A stretch of 64,000 bases of DNA, taken from assembly GCA_023269675.1 (NCBI GenBank), contig JAHFSX010000012.1:1-64000 (forward strand), written 5' to 3'. The notes below the pieces were generated by a model. That model ran no database searches and was not told the DNA's origin. It worked only from the letters and a program-made list of their open reading frames with translations. Of this stretch, positions 41,209 to 50,576 are shown piece after piece. This DNA comes from Verrucomicrobiota bacterium (GTDB lineage Bacteria > Verrucomicrobiota > Kiritimatiellia > RFP12 > UBA1067). The first letter of the stretch is position 1, and every line of letters starts with the position of its first letter. The translations under genes and the position numbers were made by a program.

Positions 41209-43674
41209 ATGAGAACGAGTCTGTGTGTGGCCGGCGTGCTGGCCTTCGGTTTAGTGGCGGGGCCGGCCTGCGCGCAGGCGGAACAGGCGGTAGCGCCCGA
41301 GGCGCGAACCTGGGCGGAAACGCTGCTCGGCCGGGCCGTGCCGGACGGCGATGCGCGGTCGCCGCAGGCGCTGTGGGCGGCGGTTGAGCGCGGCGACGAG
41401 CTGTTGGCCGACTGGCTGCGGCAGGACCTCGGGCTGGCCGATGGCGCCGACCTTTTCAAGCGGGCGGACGGAGCCGCGCGGCTCCGTCAGGCGGCGGAGC
41501 GGCTCGGGGCGAAGGTCCCGGCCGGCGGCGACGCGGCGCTGCTGGCGGCCTACAAGAAAGCCTGCGCGGACCGCCGCGCCCAGCGTCTGGCCCGCGTGAA
41601 GTCCGAGATGCCGCGCCTGGTCTACGCCCGCCACTTTGTGATGGGCGGTTCGCACTACGCCTACACCGAGGCGCTCTCCGACGCGCAGGCGGAGCGCAAC
41701 TTCCGCGCGGGCGGCAAGCTCTGCATGGCCGAGTGGCAGGCCGGCGTCTGGAAAGAGACGGTGCTCACCGAGACGAAAGAGGGCATCATCCGCGACGCGG
41801 ACGTGGCTTTCGACGGCCAGAAGATCCTCTTCGCGCTCAAGAAGTCGGACCGCGGCGACGACTATCACCTGTACGAGATGGACGCCGCTTCGCGCGCGAT
41901 CCGCCAGCTCACGGACGGCGTGGGCGTCGCCGACTATGAGGGGTGCTACCTGCCGGACGGGAACATCATCTTCAATTCCACGCGCTGTATGCAGATCGTG
42001 GACTGCTGGTGGACCGAGGTGAGCAACCTCTACCGCTGCACCCAGGACGGCAAGGATATCCTGAGGCTGACCTTCGACCAGGTGCACCTGAACTTTCCCA
42101 CGGTCACGGAGGACGGGCGCATCCTCTACACGCGCTGGGAGTACAACGACCGCTCGCAGATGTACCCGCAGCCGCTCTTCCAGATGGCGCAGGACGGCAC
42201 GCAGCAGACGGCGGTCTATGGCGAGAACTCCTGGTTCCCCACCACGATCATCCACGCCCGCGGCATCCCTGGCAGCGGCAAGATCTTCGCGGTCGCGACC
42301 GGACACCACTCGCGGCAGCCGGGCGACCTGATCCTGATCGACCCCTCGAAGGGCCGGCAGGAGGCCGAAGGCGTGACCCTCATCGCGCCGGTGCGGCCCA
42401 CCCGGTCGGTGACCGTCGACGCCCTCGGCCAGGACGGCGACCTCTTCGCATACCCTTACCCGATAGACGAGAAGAGCATGATCGTCATGTACAACCCCGT
42501 GGGCTGGCAGATGATTGGCGGCAAGCGGCACGAGGAGCGCGCGACCGGTTTCGGGATCTACTGGATGGACATCGACGGGCGCCGCGAGCTGCTGGCGTCG
42601 CGGCTGGGGCTCTCCTGCGGACGGCCGGTGCCGCTGCGGGCGCGCCCGCGGCCGGCGACGCGCCCCAGCATGGTGAACCTCAAGAAGCCGGCCGGCACCT
42701 TCTACGTGCAGGACGTCTATGTGGGCGAGGCCATGGCGGGCGTGCCGCGCGGCACGGTCAAGACGCTGCGCGTGATCGGTCTCGACTATCGGCTCGCCGG
42801 CATCGGCGCCAACGGCAACGGCGGTCCCGGCGGCGGCGCGATGATCTCGACGCCCGTCTCAGTCGGCAACGGCGCCTGGGATCCGAAGATCCTCATCGGC
42901 GACGCGCCGGTGCATGCGGACGGTTCGGTCTTTTTCACCGCCGACGCGCGCGCCCCGGTCTACTTCATGCTGCTGGACGAGAAGGGCCGGATGGTGCAGA
43001 CCATGCGGAGCTGGACCACGCTGCAGCCCGGCGAGAACGCCTCGTGCGTCGGCTGCCACGAGCCCAAGAACAGCGTGCCGCTCGCCAGCGCCCGGCCGAC
43101 CCGCGCGCTGGCCGCCGGCGCGAAACCGCTCGCGCCGATCGACGGGCCGCGACGCGGCTTCAGCTTCCTCAAGGAGGTTCAGCCCGTGCTGGACGCCCAC
43201 TGCGTGAAGTGCCACGACGGCAAGGACGACAAGAAGCCGGACCTCACGGCGGCCGTCGTGGCCGATGCTGAGGCCAAGCGCAACTGGACGCGCTCGTATC
43301 TCGCGCTGACGCACGCGAAGCCCGACCGCAAAGAGGAGCTGACGCGCTGGCGCGGCGACGCCACGCACAAGGTGCTCAACTGGGTCTCCTCCGCTTCGGC
43401 GCCGCCCATCCAGAAACCCTACTCGGCGGGGTCGAACACCAGCCGGCTCTTCGCGGAGATGCTGGACAAAGGCCACTGCAAGACGCTGACCCCGGATGCG
43501 GCGGCGCGCCTCGCGATGTGGGTCGATCTGGGCGTCCCCTTCTGCGGCGACTATACCGAGGCCAGCGCGTGGAGCGAGAAGGAATGGTCTAAGTACGAAC
43601 AGTACAAAGCCAAGCGCGACCGCGCCAACGCTGAGGATCAGGCCACGCTGAAGGTGCTGGCGGCGCGGCCCTAA
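41209..43674 (+). CDS. Secreted HzsA-related beta-propeller with C-terminal cytochrome c motifs
   Basis: 821 residues. Signal peptide ~1-24. The middle (~130-560) has WD40/TolB-like propeller repeats (VAFDGQKILFAL, DGNIIFNSTR, EDGRILYTRW) as in the HzsA-related family, named after the hydrazine synthase alpha subunit. Two haem c attachment motifs follow: C613-VG-C616-H617 and C665-VK-C668-H669, in the style of Planctomycete-type cytochromes (SFLKEVQPVLDAHCVKCHDG). These related proteins are common in PVC polysaccharide-degrading bacteria and do not imply anammox. It heads the run downstream of GntR, 28 bp before the FGGY kinase. Electron partner and substrate unknown. Confidence 0.85.
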   Translation: MRTSLCVAGVLAFGLVAGPACAQAEQAVAPEARTWAETLLGRAVPDGDARSPQALWAAVERGDELLADWLRQDLGLADGADLFKRADGAARLRQAAERLGAKVPAGGDAALLAAYKKACADRRAQRLARVKSEMPRLVYARHFVMGGSHYAYTEALSDAQAERNFRAGGKLCMAEWQAGVWKETVLTETKEGIIRDADVAFDGQKILFALKKSDRGDDYHLYEMDAASRAIRQLTDGVGVADYEGCYLPDGNIIFNSTRCMQIVDCWWTEVSNLYRCTQDGKDILRLTFDQVHLNFPTVTEDGRILYTRWEYNDRSQMYPQPLFQMAQDGTQQTAVYGENSWFPTTIIHARGIPGSGKIFAVATGHHSRQPGDLILIDPSKGRQEAEGVTLIAPVRPTRSVTVDALGQDGDLFAYPYPIDEKSMIVMYNPVGWQMIGGKRHEERATGFGIYWMDIDGRRELLASRLGLSCGRPVPLRARPRPATRPSMVNLKKPAGTFYVQDVYVGEAMAGVPRGTVKTLRVIGLDYRLAGIGANGNGGPGGGAMISTPVSVGNGAWDPKILIGDAPVHADGSVFFTADARAPVYFMLLDEKGRMVQTMRSWTTLQPGENASCVGCHEPKNSVPLASARPTRALAAGAKPLAPIDGPRRGFSFLKEVQPVLDAHCVKCHDGKDDKKPDLTAAVVADAEAKRNWTRSYLALTHAKPDRKEELTRWRGDATHKVLNWVSSASAPPIQKPYSAGSNTSRLFAEMLDKGHCKTLTPDAAARLAMWVDLGVPFCGDYTEASAWSEKEWSKYEQYKAKRDRANAEDQATLKVLAARP

Positions 43675-43702
43675 GCAAACCGGTCACGCGAGGGATCAGG
43701 CG

Positions 43703-45223
43703 ATGCGCTATATCTTGGCACACGATCTCGGCACCAGCGGCAACAAGGCCACGCTCTATTCCGAAGAGGGCGCCCAGGTGGTCAGCGCCACCGTTGCGTA
43801 CCCCACGCGCTTCTTCAACGGCACCTGGGCCGAGCAGGAGCCCGAGGAGTGGTGGCGCGCGGTGTGCGGCTCGACGCGCTTGCTGTTGGCGCAGGCGGCG
43901 GTCGCCCCGGCCGAGATCGCCGTGGTCGCGCTGAGCGGACAGATGATGGGCTGCACGCCGGTGGACCGGCACGGCCGCGCCCTGCGGCCGTCGATCCTTT
44001 ACTGCGACCAGCGCGCCACGCGCGAGGCGGCCGCGCTGCTCGAGCAGATCTCCATGCGGGAGTTCTACGGCATCTGCGGTCACCGCGCCAGCGCCTCCTA
44101 CGCGCTCGAGAAGCTGATGTGGCTCCGCGGGCATGAGCCCGAGATCTTCCAGCGGACGCACAAGACCCTTTGCGCCAAAGACTACATCAACTGCCGGTTG
44201 ACCGGCGTGATGGCGACTGATTTCTCCGATGCCTCGGGCACCAACGCCTTCGACCTGAACCGCTTCGCGTGGTCCGAGCGGCTGCTCGGCCTCGCCGGGA
44301 TTGACGGCGCGCTCTTTCCTGATCCGGTGGATTCCGCCACGATCATCGGCGGGGTGACCGCCGCGGCGGCACGCGAAACCGGTCTGGCCGCGGGCACCCC
44401 CGTGGCCGCGGGCGGCGGCGACGGCAGCGCGGCGGGCGTGGGCGTGGGCTGCGTGCGGCCGGGTTCGGCCTACAACTGCCTGGGGTCATCCAGCTGGATC
44501 GCGCTGACGGTCGAGAAGCCGATCGTCGATCCCGAGATGCGCACCATGAACTGGGCCCACTGCGTGCCGGGCTACCTGCACCCCTCCGGTACGATGCAGA
44601 CCGCGGGTTCGAGTTTCAAGTGGCTGGCGGAGCAGCTCTGCGGCGCGGAGGCCGAGGCGGCCAAAGCAGAGGGCGGCTCGGCGTACGCGCGGATCGACGC
44701 GGCCGTCGCCGCGGTGCCGCCCGGCGCCAACGGGCTGCTCTTTCTGCCCTACATGCTCGGCGAGCGCACCCCGTGGTGGAACACGGAGGCGCGCGGCGCG
44801 TTCATCGGTCTGCACCTCGCCTCGACGCGGGCGGACATGATGCGGGCGGTGATGGAGGGTGTCGCGATGAACCTCGGCCTGATCACCGACCTCTTCCGCG
44901 CCCACGTGCCCATCGAGGCGCTGACCGTGATCGGCGGCGGCGCGCGCAGCGGTGTGTGGCGGCAGATTTTGGCCGACGCCTGCGGCTGTCCCGTCCGGAC
45001 GCTGACCGCGCGTGCGGAGGCGACCTCCATGGGGGCGGCGATCATCGGCGGCGTCGCCTGCGGCCTGTTCAAGGACTTCGAGGTGGTGGACCGGTTCGTG
45101 ACCGTGGATCAGACCGTCGCGCCGCGTGCCGAGACCGTCGCGCTCTACCGCCGCCGCCGCGCCCTGATGGAGCGCGCCTACCACGGACTGGTCGATGTTT
45201 ACGCGGGACTGGCGAAGGGATAG
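43703..45223 (+). CDS. FGGY-family carbohydrate kinase (xylulokinase-like)
   Basis: 506 residues. The ATPase phosphate loop region is HDLGTSGNKATLYSEEG at the N-terminus; substrate-domain motifs are LSGQMMGCTPVD, ILYCDQRAT and CAKDYINCRLTG. The second ATP-binding half has GGGDGSAAGVGVG near 235 and the VIGGGARSGVWRQILAD signature near 415. It phosphorylates a ketose or sugar alcohol; xylulokinase is the closest overall pattern, but FGGY specificity is hard to read from sequence. It lies 28 bp after the HzsA-related gene. The TAG stop overlaps the start of a REP half unit. Confidence 0.9.
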   Translation: MRYILAHDLGTSGNKATLYSEEGAQVVSATVAYPTRFFNGTWAEQEPEEWWRAVCGSTRLLLAQAAVAPAEIAVVALSGQMMGCTPVDRHGRALRPSILYCDQRATREAAALLEQISMREFYGICGHRASASYALEKLMWLRGHEPEIFQRTHKTLCAKDYINCRLTGVMATDFSDASGTNAFDLNRFAWSERLLGLAGIDGALFPDPVDSATIIGGVTAAAARETGLAAGTPVAAGGGDGSAAGVGVGCVRPGSAYNCLGSSSWIALTVEKPIVDPEMRTMNWAHCVPGYLHPSGTMQTAGSSFKWLAEQLCGAEAEAAKAEGGSAYARIDAAVAAVPPGANGLLFLPYMLGERTPWWNTEARGAFIGLHLASTRADMMRAVMEGVAMNLGLITDLFRAHVPIEALTVIGGGARSGVWRQILADACGCPVRTLTARAEATSMGAAIIGGVACGLFKDFEVVDRFVTVDQTVAPRAETVALYRRRRALMERAYHGLVDVYAGLAKG

Positions 45224-45254
45224 GTAAGGGCGGGACGCTTCCCCGAGGCGTCCG
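45223..45254. repeat. REP-like half unit, family A, abutting a stop codon
   Basis: GGTAAGG head and a degenerate hairpin GACGCTTC-ccc-GAGGCGTC. The first base is the last base of the FGGY kinase stop codon. There is no inverted partner. Confidence 0.65.
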
Positions 45255-45305
45255 CAAGGTGTGCTCGGAGAGCCCGCGCCCTCTGATGCGGAAAGGAAGC
45301 CATTG

Positions 45306-46337
45306 ATGAGAACCGTGCTTGTAAAAAAACCGGGTGAGCTCGTTGTCTCCGACATCGCCCGGCCGGTGCCCGGACCCTATCAGGCGCTGGTCAGGACCGA
45401 GGTCGTCGCGCTCTGCAATGCGACGGACGTCAAATTGATCGACGGTCATTTTCCGGGCGTGGACGCCTACCCGCTCGCGCTCGGGCATGAAGGCGCGGGC
45501 ATCGTCTGCGAGACCGGCGCGAAGGTGCGCTCCTTCGCGGTCGGCGAACGCGCGATCGGCGGTCTGGTGTTCGGGTTCGCCGAGACGGGACTGGCGTCGG
45601 GCTGGGGCGGCTTCAGCGAATACACGCTGGTCAACGACCATGACGCGATGGTGGCCGACGGCGTGGCGGACGCCGCGCACGGCTGGCGCGAGTGCTACGA
45701 GATCCAGCGCCGCGTGGATGCCGATATCCCGGCCGCAGAGGCGGCGCTGCTCTGCACGTGGCGCGAGGTGTACGGCGGCATCGGCGATTTCGGCCTGAAG
45801 CCGCAGGACAAGGTGCTGATCTTCGGCGCGGGTCCGGTGGGCCTGAGCTTCGTCAGGTTCTGCAAGCTGCTGGGGTTCCGCTGGGTGGGGCTGGTCGATC
45901 CGTTGGCGCACAAGCGCGCGCGCGGGCTGGGGACGGGGGCGGATGCTGTGTTCTCGCCCGCGGAACTCGAGGCGGCGCGGGCCGGCCTGGCGGGCGCGCT
46001 GGATGCGGTGGTCGATGCCGTGGGGCATGAGGGGCTTATCAACAGCGCCTTGCCGCTGATCCGGCTGGGCGGCACGATCGGCGTTTATGGCGTGCTTGCG
46101 GCGCCGGCCCTGACGCTGGATAAAGCGCGCGGACCCTACAACTTCAACCTCATCGTGCACCAGTGGCCGACCCGCTGGCGCGAACGCGAGGCGCAGGCGC
46201 CGCTGTGCCGATGGATCCGTGAGGGGAAACTCGCGGCCTCCCAGTTCGTCACGCACGCCTATCCCGTCGAACAAGTTGCGGCGGCGGTCGCGGCGGTGCG
46301 CACAGGCGAGGTTCTCAAGTGCCTGTTAAGGTTTTAA
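45306..46337 (+). CDS. Zinc-type alcohol/polyol dehydrogenase-like MDR protein
   Basis: 343 residues from the ATG at 45306, preceded by AAAGGAAG; the open frame upstream is REP-derived. The medium-chain dehydrogenase fold is evident: LCNATDVKLIDGHFPG and LGHEGAGIV in the catalytic domain (Cys in VALCNATD and HE as zinc-site residues), and VLIFGAGPVGLSFVRFCKLLG near 190 as the NAD(P) loop. It should oxidise or reduce a sugar, polyol or related alcohol within the pathway of the flanking kinase and aldolase. Structural-zinc cysteines are not obvious. The gene is 82 bp after the kinase and 49 bp before deoC. Confidence 0.85.
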   Translation: MRTVLVKKPGELVVSDIARPVPGPYQALVRTEVVALCNATDVKLIDGHFPGVDAYPLALGHEGAGIVCETGAKVRSFAVGERAIGGLVFGFAETGLASGWGGFSEYTLVNDHDAMVADGVADAAHGWRECYEIQRRVDADIPAAEAALLCTWREVYGGIGDFGLKPQDKVLIFGAGPVGLSFVRFCKLLGFRWVGLVDPLAHKRARGLGTGADAVFSPAELEAARAGLAGALDAVVDAVGHEGLINSALPLIRLGGTIGVYGVLAAPALTLDKARGPYNFNLIVHQWPTRWREREAQAPLCRWIREGKLAASQFVTHAYPVEQVAAAVAAVRTGEVLKCLLRF

Positions 46338-46386
46338 TGAGAGGGGCGAATCATCTTCGCCTGTTCACCGAAGGAGCAAAACGAGC

Positions 46387-47085
46387 ATGTACCCAGCAGA
46401 CACGTTGACGCCCGAGCAATTGGCGTCCATGATTGACCACACCTTTCTGAAGCCGTTCGGCACGGCGGCCGACATCGAGAAGCTGTGCGAGGAGGCGCTG
46501 CGCCACCGCTTCGCGATGGTCGCCGTCAACCCGGCCGAAACCGCGCGCTGTGTCGGGCTGCTGATGGGGTCGGGCGTGCGCACGGGCGCGGCCATCGGTT
46601 TCCCGCTCGGGCAGTCCACGTCGGAGGCCAAGGCGTTCGAGACGCGCGACGCGATCGCCAAAGGCGCGGGCGAGATCGACATGGTGATCAACGTCCGCGC
46701 CTTACAGGCGGGCGATGACGCGCGGGTCCTCGCTGAGATCGCCGACATGGCGGCGGCGTGCCGCCCGCACGGGGTCATCTCCAAGGTGATCCTGGAAACC
46801 TGCTACCTGAGCGACGACGAGAAGCGGCGCGTCTGCCGCCTGGCGTGCGAGGCGGGGGTGGATTTCGTCAAGACCTCGACCGGCTTCGGCACGGGCGGCG
46901 CGACGGTATCCGACGTCCGGCTGATGCGCGCGGCGGTGGGGCCTGCCATGGGGGTCAAGGCCTCGGGAGGGATCCGGACGCTGGAGGACGCACTGGCGAT
47001 GGTCCGGGCGGGCGCCACGCGCATCGGCACGAGCAGCGGGGTGGCGCTGGTGGAGGCGTTGCGCGCCAAGCGGTGCGGCGGCTGA
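46387..47085 (+). CDS. deoC: Deoxyribose-phosphate aldolase
   Basis: 232 residues, standard DeoC length. This class I aldolase splits 2-deoxyribose 5-phosphate into glyceraldehyde 3-phosphate and acetaldehyde. Motifs in order are MIDHTFLKP near residue 15, AIGFPLGQSTSEAKAFE near 72, EIDMVINV near 97, and VKTSTGFGTGGAT with Schiff-base K162. VKASGGIRTLEDAL carries the second conserved lysine. AAGGAG precedes the ATG. With the upstream kinase and dehydrogenase it may close a pathway for a deoxy or related sugar; alternative aldol substrates are possible. Confidence 0.95.
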   Translation: MYPADTLTPEQLASMIDHTFLKPFGTAADIEKLCEEALRHRFAMVAVNPAETARCVGLLMGSGVRTGAAIGFPLGQSTSEAKAFETRDAIAKGAGEIDMVINVRALQAGDDARVLAEIADMAAACRPHGVISKVILETCYLSDDEKRRVCRLACEAGVDFVKTSTGFGTGGATVSDVRLMRAAVGPAMGVKASGGIRTLEDALAMVRAGATRIGTSSGVALVEALRAKRCGG

Positions 47086-47123
47086 AGCGGCGACCCGGCG
47101 AAACATCCCGTCAGCATGCGACA

Positions 47124-47153
47124 TTGCTCATGCGTTTCGCGGCATGCTATACT
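47124..47153 (+). promoter_or_regulatory. Candidate promoter for the SOUL-GPx / MalG-type genes
   Basis: TTGCTC (47124-47129), 18-bp spacer, TATACT (47148-47153), about 26 bases before the ATG at 47180. This may give the last two genes of the region their own start. Confidence 0.5.
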
Positions 47154-47179
47154 GCCAACCCACGAAAGGCGGTGATCCC

Positions 47180-48235
47180 ATGTGTGCTGAAAGACCGTTC
47201 AAAATCGGGTGTTTGGCTGTATGTTTAGGACTCATGATGGGGGGGAATGCCATGTCTTACGAATCCATCTACCCGCGTACGCCGGTCGGGACGATCGAAA
47301 TCAAGCAGCTCCCCGCGCGCACGACCTTGGTCGCCGCCGCTCCGGGCGACGCTTTCAACGACCGGGGCGCGGCGTTCCGGAAGCTTTTCGCCTACATTCA
47401 GGCGAATCAGATCGCGATGAGCGTGCCGGTCGAGGCCTCCGCCTCCAAGAACGAGATGGTTTTCTTCGTGGGGTCCGGCGCTCCGTCACCGGCGCTGCCT
47501 TCAACCAACGGCGTGCGCGTGCAGGCGCTGCCCGCGACCACCGTCGCCAGCATCGGCTTGCGCGGCAGCTATTCCCGCGCGAATTATGATGACGGTGCCA
47601 AACGCCTCGCCGCCTGGCTGGCCGGACAGACCGAGTGGCGCGCCAGTGGGCAGCCTTATGCCGTTTATTGGAATTCGCCTTTCGTGCCGTGGTTCCTGCG
47701 CAAATCGGAGATCCACCAGCCGCTGAGCCCTGCCGCTGCCACGGTTCCCGCGTTCTATCGCTTCGAGGTCGAGACCATCGACGGCGCGCGCACGACGCTG
47801 GCGCCGTACCGGGGCCAAGTCGCGCTGGTCGTCAACGTGGCCAGCAAGTGCGGCTTCACGAAGCAGTACGCGGGGCTCCAGAAGCTGTACGAGACCTATC
47901 GCGAGCGCGGCCTGGTCCTGTTGGGGTTCCCCTCCAACGATTTCATGGGCCAGGAGCCCGGCACCAACGCCGAAATCCGGCAGTTCTGCACGCTGACCTT
48001 CGGAGTGACCTTTCCGCTCTTCGCGAAAATCCAGGTCAAGGGTGACGCCAAGCATCCGCTTTTCGGCTGGCTGACGGACAATACGCTGCATCCCGGCATG
48101 GGCGGCGAGGTCTCCTGGAACTTCAACAAGTTTCTGGTCGGACGGGACGGCACGCTCCTCGCCCGTTTTGGCTCGCGCACAACCCCGGACGCGGCCGAGC
48201 TGATCGAAGCCGTCGAGAAGGCGCTGAAGCCCTAG
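47180..48235 (+). CDS. Fusion of SOUL haem-binding domain and glutathione peroxidase-like domain
   Basis: 351 residues from the ATG at 47180. A hydrophobic N-terminus (CLAVCLGLMMGG) is probably a signal or anchor. Residues ~35-175 form a SOUL domain (YPRTPVGTIEIKQLPARTTL, IAMSVPVEA, YAVYWNSPFVPWFLRKSEI). Residues ~190-351 are a thiol peroxidase of the glutathione peroxidase family with peroxidatic C224 (NVASKCGFTKQY), Q258 (FMGQEPG) and W313 (SWNFNKF). Haem binding plus peroxide reduction in one chain suggests oxidative-stress or haem-linked peroxide defence in the periplasm. It ends 9 bp before the MalG-type permease gene, so the two are cotranscribed. Confidence 0.9.
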   Translation: MCAERPFKIGCLAVCLGLMMGGNAMSYESIYPRTPVGTIEIKQLPARTTLVAAAPGDAFNDRGAAFRKLFAYIQANQIAMSVPVEASASKNEMVFFVGSGAPSPALPSTNGVRVQALPATTVASIGLRGSYSRANYDDGAKRLAAWLAGQTEWRASGQPYAVYWNSPFVPWFLRKSEIHQPLSPAAATVPAFYRFEVETIDGARTTLAPYRGQVALVVNVASKCGFTKQYAGLQKLYETYRERGLVLLGFPSNDFMGQEPGTNAEIRQFCTLTFGVTFPLFAKIQVKGDAKHPLFGWLTDNTLHPGMGGEVSWNFNKFLVGRDGTLLARFGSRTTPDAAELIEAVEKALKP

Positions 48236-48244
48236 CGCAACCCC

Positions 48245-50353
48245 ATGGCCGTAATTTTAACAGTCGAACGGAAAACGGCCAAGGCGAGGATGTTCCTGGC
48301 TTTGGTGTATGCCATACTCTCGCTGGGCGGCGTCACCATGGTGTGGCCCTTCCTCGTGATGCTCGCGTCGTCGCTGACGGGCCCCTACGACTATTACCGG
48401 TTTTCCCCGGTCGTGCGCGCGTGGTGGGACCGGCCGGACCGCTTCCTGCGCTATGTGGCGACGTGCTATCCGCGGTTTCCGACGGAGGTTTATCCCGAGG
48501 CGCCCGCGCACTGGGGCAGCTGGATCATCGTGTCGCGCGACCGCGCGGGAGGCCGCCGGTTTGCCGAGGCGCAGCTGAAGGGACTCGAGGACCCGCAAAC
48601 CGCAGTGAAGTGGCAGCGGATGGCGGCGGACTACGCGGCTTTCAATCTCGGGTACGACATCCGTAACAGCGTCTGCACGTCCGACGCGCGGGACGTGGCC
48701 GAGTTTGTGCGCGGCCGGTTCGAAGCGCAGGTTCGGAGCGCGGCGCCGCAAGCGTACGCGGCGATGCCGGCGGGGGCGCGTCGGCAGGCGGCGCTGGAGC
48801 TGCTCAACCGCGAATGGCTGATCCGGTACAGCTCGTTCTTCGGCATCCGTATGGTCGCGCAGCAGCGCGCGCCGCTGCATCACGCGGGCTGGGACTATCC
48901 GGCCGATGATCCCAAGATGGAGCTCTATCAGGAGTTCAAGCGCGCCTACCGCGAACTGGCCTTCACTCCCGGGTGCCAGAAGGGGCCGGCCGGGAGTGCG
49001 GGCGATCCCGCGGGCCGCGAGGGAGCCGCCTGGGAGCGCTTTAAGGACTACGCGGGGCGCGAATGTCCCATGACGCGGACGGTTCCTTATGAGTCGCGAC
49101 CGCTGTGGCTGAGCTACCTGAAACGATCGGATGTGCAGGTACGGCTGGGTTATCCGCAAGGACACGACTTCACCGCCGAGGACTATGGGCGGCTTGCGGG
49201 GCAGACTTGCGCGTCGTTTGATCGGCTGCCTTTTCCGCTGCCGCAGGACGCTCCGGCCGCGCTGCAACAGGAGTGGGCGACCTTTGTCAGGGAGGCCTAT
49301 CCGCGCCGGCTGTTGAGGGTCCGCGTGACACCCGGGCTCGAAAGCGCTTATCAGTCCTACGTGCGGAGCACCTGCAAGACCGTGCAGGCCTATGGACGGC
49401 TGACCGGGAAAGCCATCGCGGATTTTGGCGCGATCCGTTTGCCCGAGCACGAGAACAGCACGCTCTGGCGCAACTTCGTGCCTTCGGTGCCCCTCGAGAA
49501 GCTGGAGATGCAGAGTGCGGAGCAGTCCTGGCAGACGTTTCTGCTTGGAAAATACGGCTCGGCCGAAGGGGTTAACCGCGCCTATGGCTGGTCGATGGCA
49601 CGTATGGAGGAGGCGCGTTTCCCGCTCCGCGAGGCGATGGCCGTGACCTTCGCGCGGCGCGGGTGGACGGATTTCCTGTCGGGCATGGCCGCCAACTACC
49701 GTATGGTGGGCGAGTTCCTGTTCCTGCGCGGTCAGGCCTTCGGCAACACGCTGTTGCTGGTCTTGCTGTCGGTGCTGGCGACGCTGACGGTGAATCCGCT
49801 GGCGGCCTATGCGCTCTCGCGTTTCGGTATGCGCTCGGCGGAGAAGATTCTGCTGTTTCTGCTGGCGACCATGGCGTTCCCGGCGGCGGTGACGGCCATC
49901 CCCGGATTCTTGTTGATCCGCGACCTGGGGCTGCTCAACACCTTTGCGGCGCTGGTGTTGCCGACCTTGGCGAGCGGCATGTCGATCTTCATCCTCAAGG
50001 GCTTCTTCGACGGGTTGCCGCGCGAACTGTACGAGGCGGCCGCGATCGACGGCGCCAAAGAGTGGCAGATTTTTCTGAAGATCACGTTGCCGATGACCAC
50101 GCCGATTTTGGCGGTCAACGCCCTGAACGCCTTCATCAGCGCATACAACAGTTGGGAGTGGGCGTTGCTGGTATGTCAGAAGCAGAGCCACTGGACGCTG
50201 GCGGTCTGGATGTACCAGATGAGCCAGCAGTTGAGTGACCAGCCGTGGGCGGTGATGGCCGGTTTCGTGGTCGTGTCGATCCCGACGGCGGTCGTCTTCA
50301 TCGCGTGCCAGAAAATCATCCTCCGCGGCATCGTGCTGCCGAGCATGAAATAG
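48245..50353 (+). CDS. MalG-type ABC sugar permease with a ~430-residue extracytoplasmic insert
   Basis: 702 residues; MalG/UgpE permeases are usually about 280. The first helix (~16-40, LVYAILSLGGVTMVWPFLVMLASSLTG) is followed by a large hydrophilic region (~45-490) rich in aromatic and charged residues. The remaining helices begin at ~498 (FGNTLLLVLLSVLATLTVNPLAAYALSRFGM) and include the EAA loop (LYEAAAIDGAKEWQIFLKITLP, ~593-615) that docks the ATPase. The insert sits where family members have only a short periplasmic loop. It may contact the tethered binding protein of the fusion permease at 36599, the likely partner. Confidence 0.88.
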   Translation: MAVILTVERKTAKARMFLALVYAILSLGGVTMVWPFLVMLASSLTGPYDYYRFSPVVRAWWDRPDRFLRYVATCYPRFPTEVYPEAPAHWGSWIIVSRDRAGGRRFAEAQLKGLEDPQTAVKWQRMAADYAAFNLGYDIRNSVCTSDARDVAEFVRGRFEAQVRSAAPQAYAAMPAGARRQAALELLNREWLIRYSSFFGIRMVAQQRAPLHHAGWDYPADDPKMELYQEFKRAYRELAFTPGCQKGPAGSAGDPAGREGAAWERFKDYAGRECPMTRTVPYESRPLWLSYLKRSDVQVRLGYPQGHDFTAEDYGRLAGQTCASFDRLPFPLPQDAPAALQQEWATFVREAYPRRLLRVRVTPGLESAYQSYVRSTCKTVQAYGRLTGKAIADFGAIRLPEHENSTLWRNFVPSVPLEKLEMQSAEQSWQTFLLGKYGSAEGVNRAYGWSMARMEEARFPLREAMAVTFARRGWTDFLSGMAANYRMVGEFLFLRGQAFGNTLLLVLLSVLATLTVNPLAAYALSRFGMRSAEKILLFLLATMAFPAAVTAIPGFLLIRDLGLLNTFAALVLPTLASGMSIFILKGFFDGLPRELYEAAAIDGAKEWQIFLKITLPMTTPILAVNALNAFISAYNSWEWALLVCQKQSHWTLAVWMYQMSQQLSDQPWAVMAGFVVVSIPTAVVFIACQKIILRGIVLPSMK

Positions 50354-50576
50354 TCGGAGGCGCGGCATCCACCCGCGCCGTGAGGTGTGTGGAAGCCGTC
50401 CTTGTGGTGAGGGGTACGGCTTGCGGCTTTATCCTGTGGGGGTGAGGCGACTATCCGTATGATTCGGCGCAGGGCGCCTGTCATTGCGGTGAGGCGCGTG
50501 GATCGCAGGGCGGCTACGGGGAGCCTGATGGAGACGGATAAGTTGCCCGATCGCTTAAACACTGGAGATGTCCGGT

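Noticed and set aside
41209..43674. Hydrazine synthase / anammox metabolism
   Set aside because: Only the general HzsA-related propeller and two CxxCH motifs are present; no HzsB/C, and the context is sugar catabolism.
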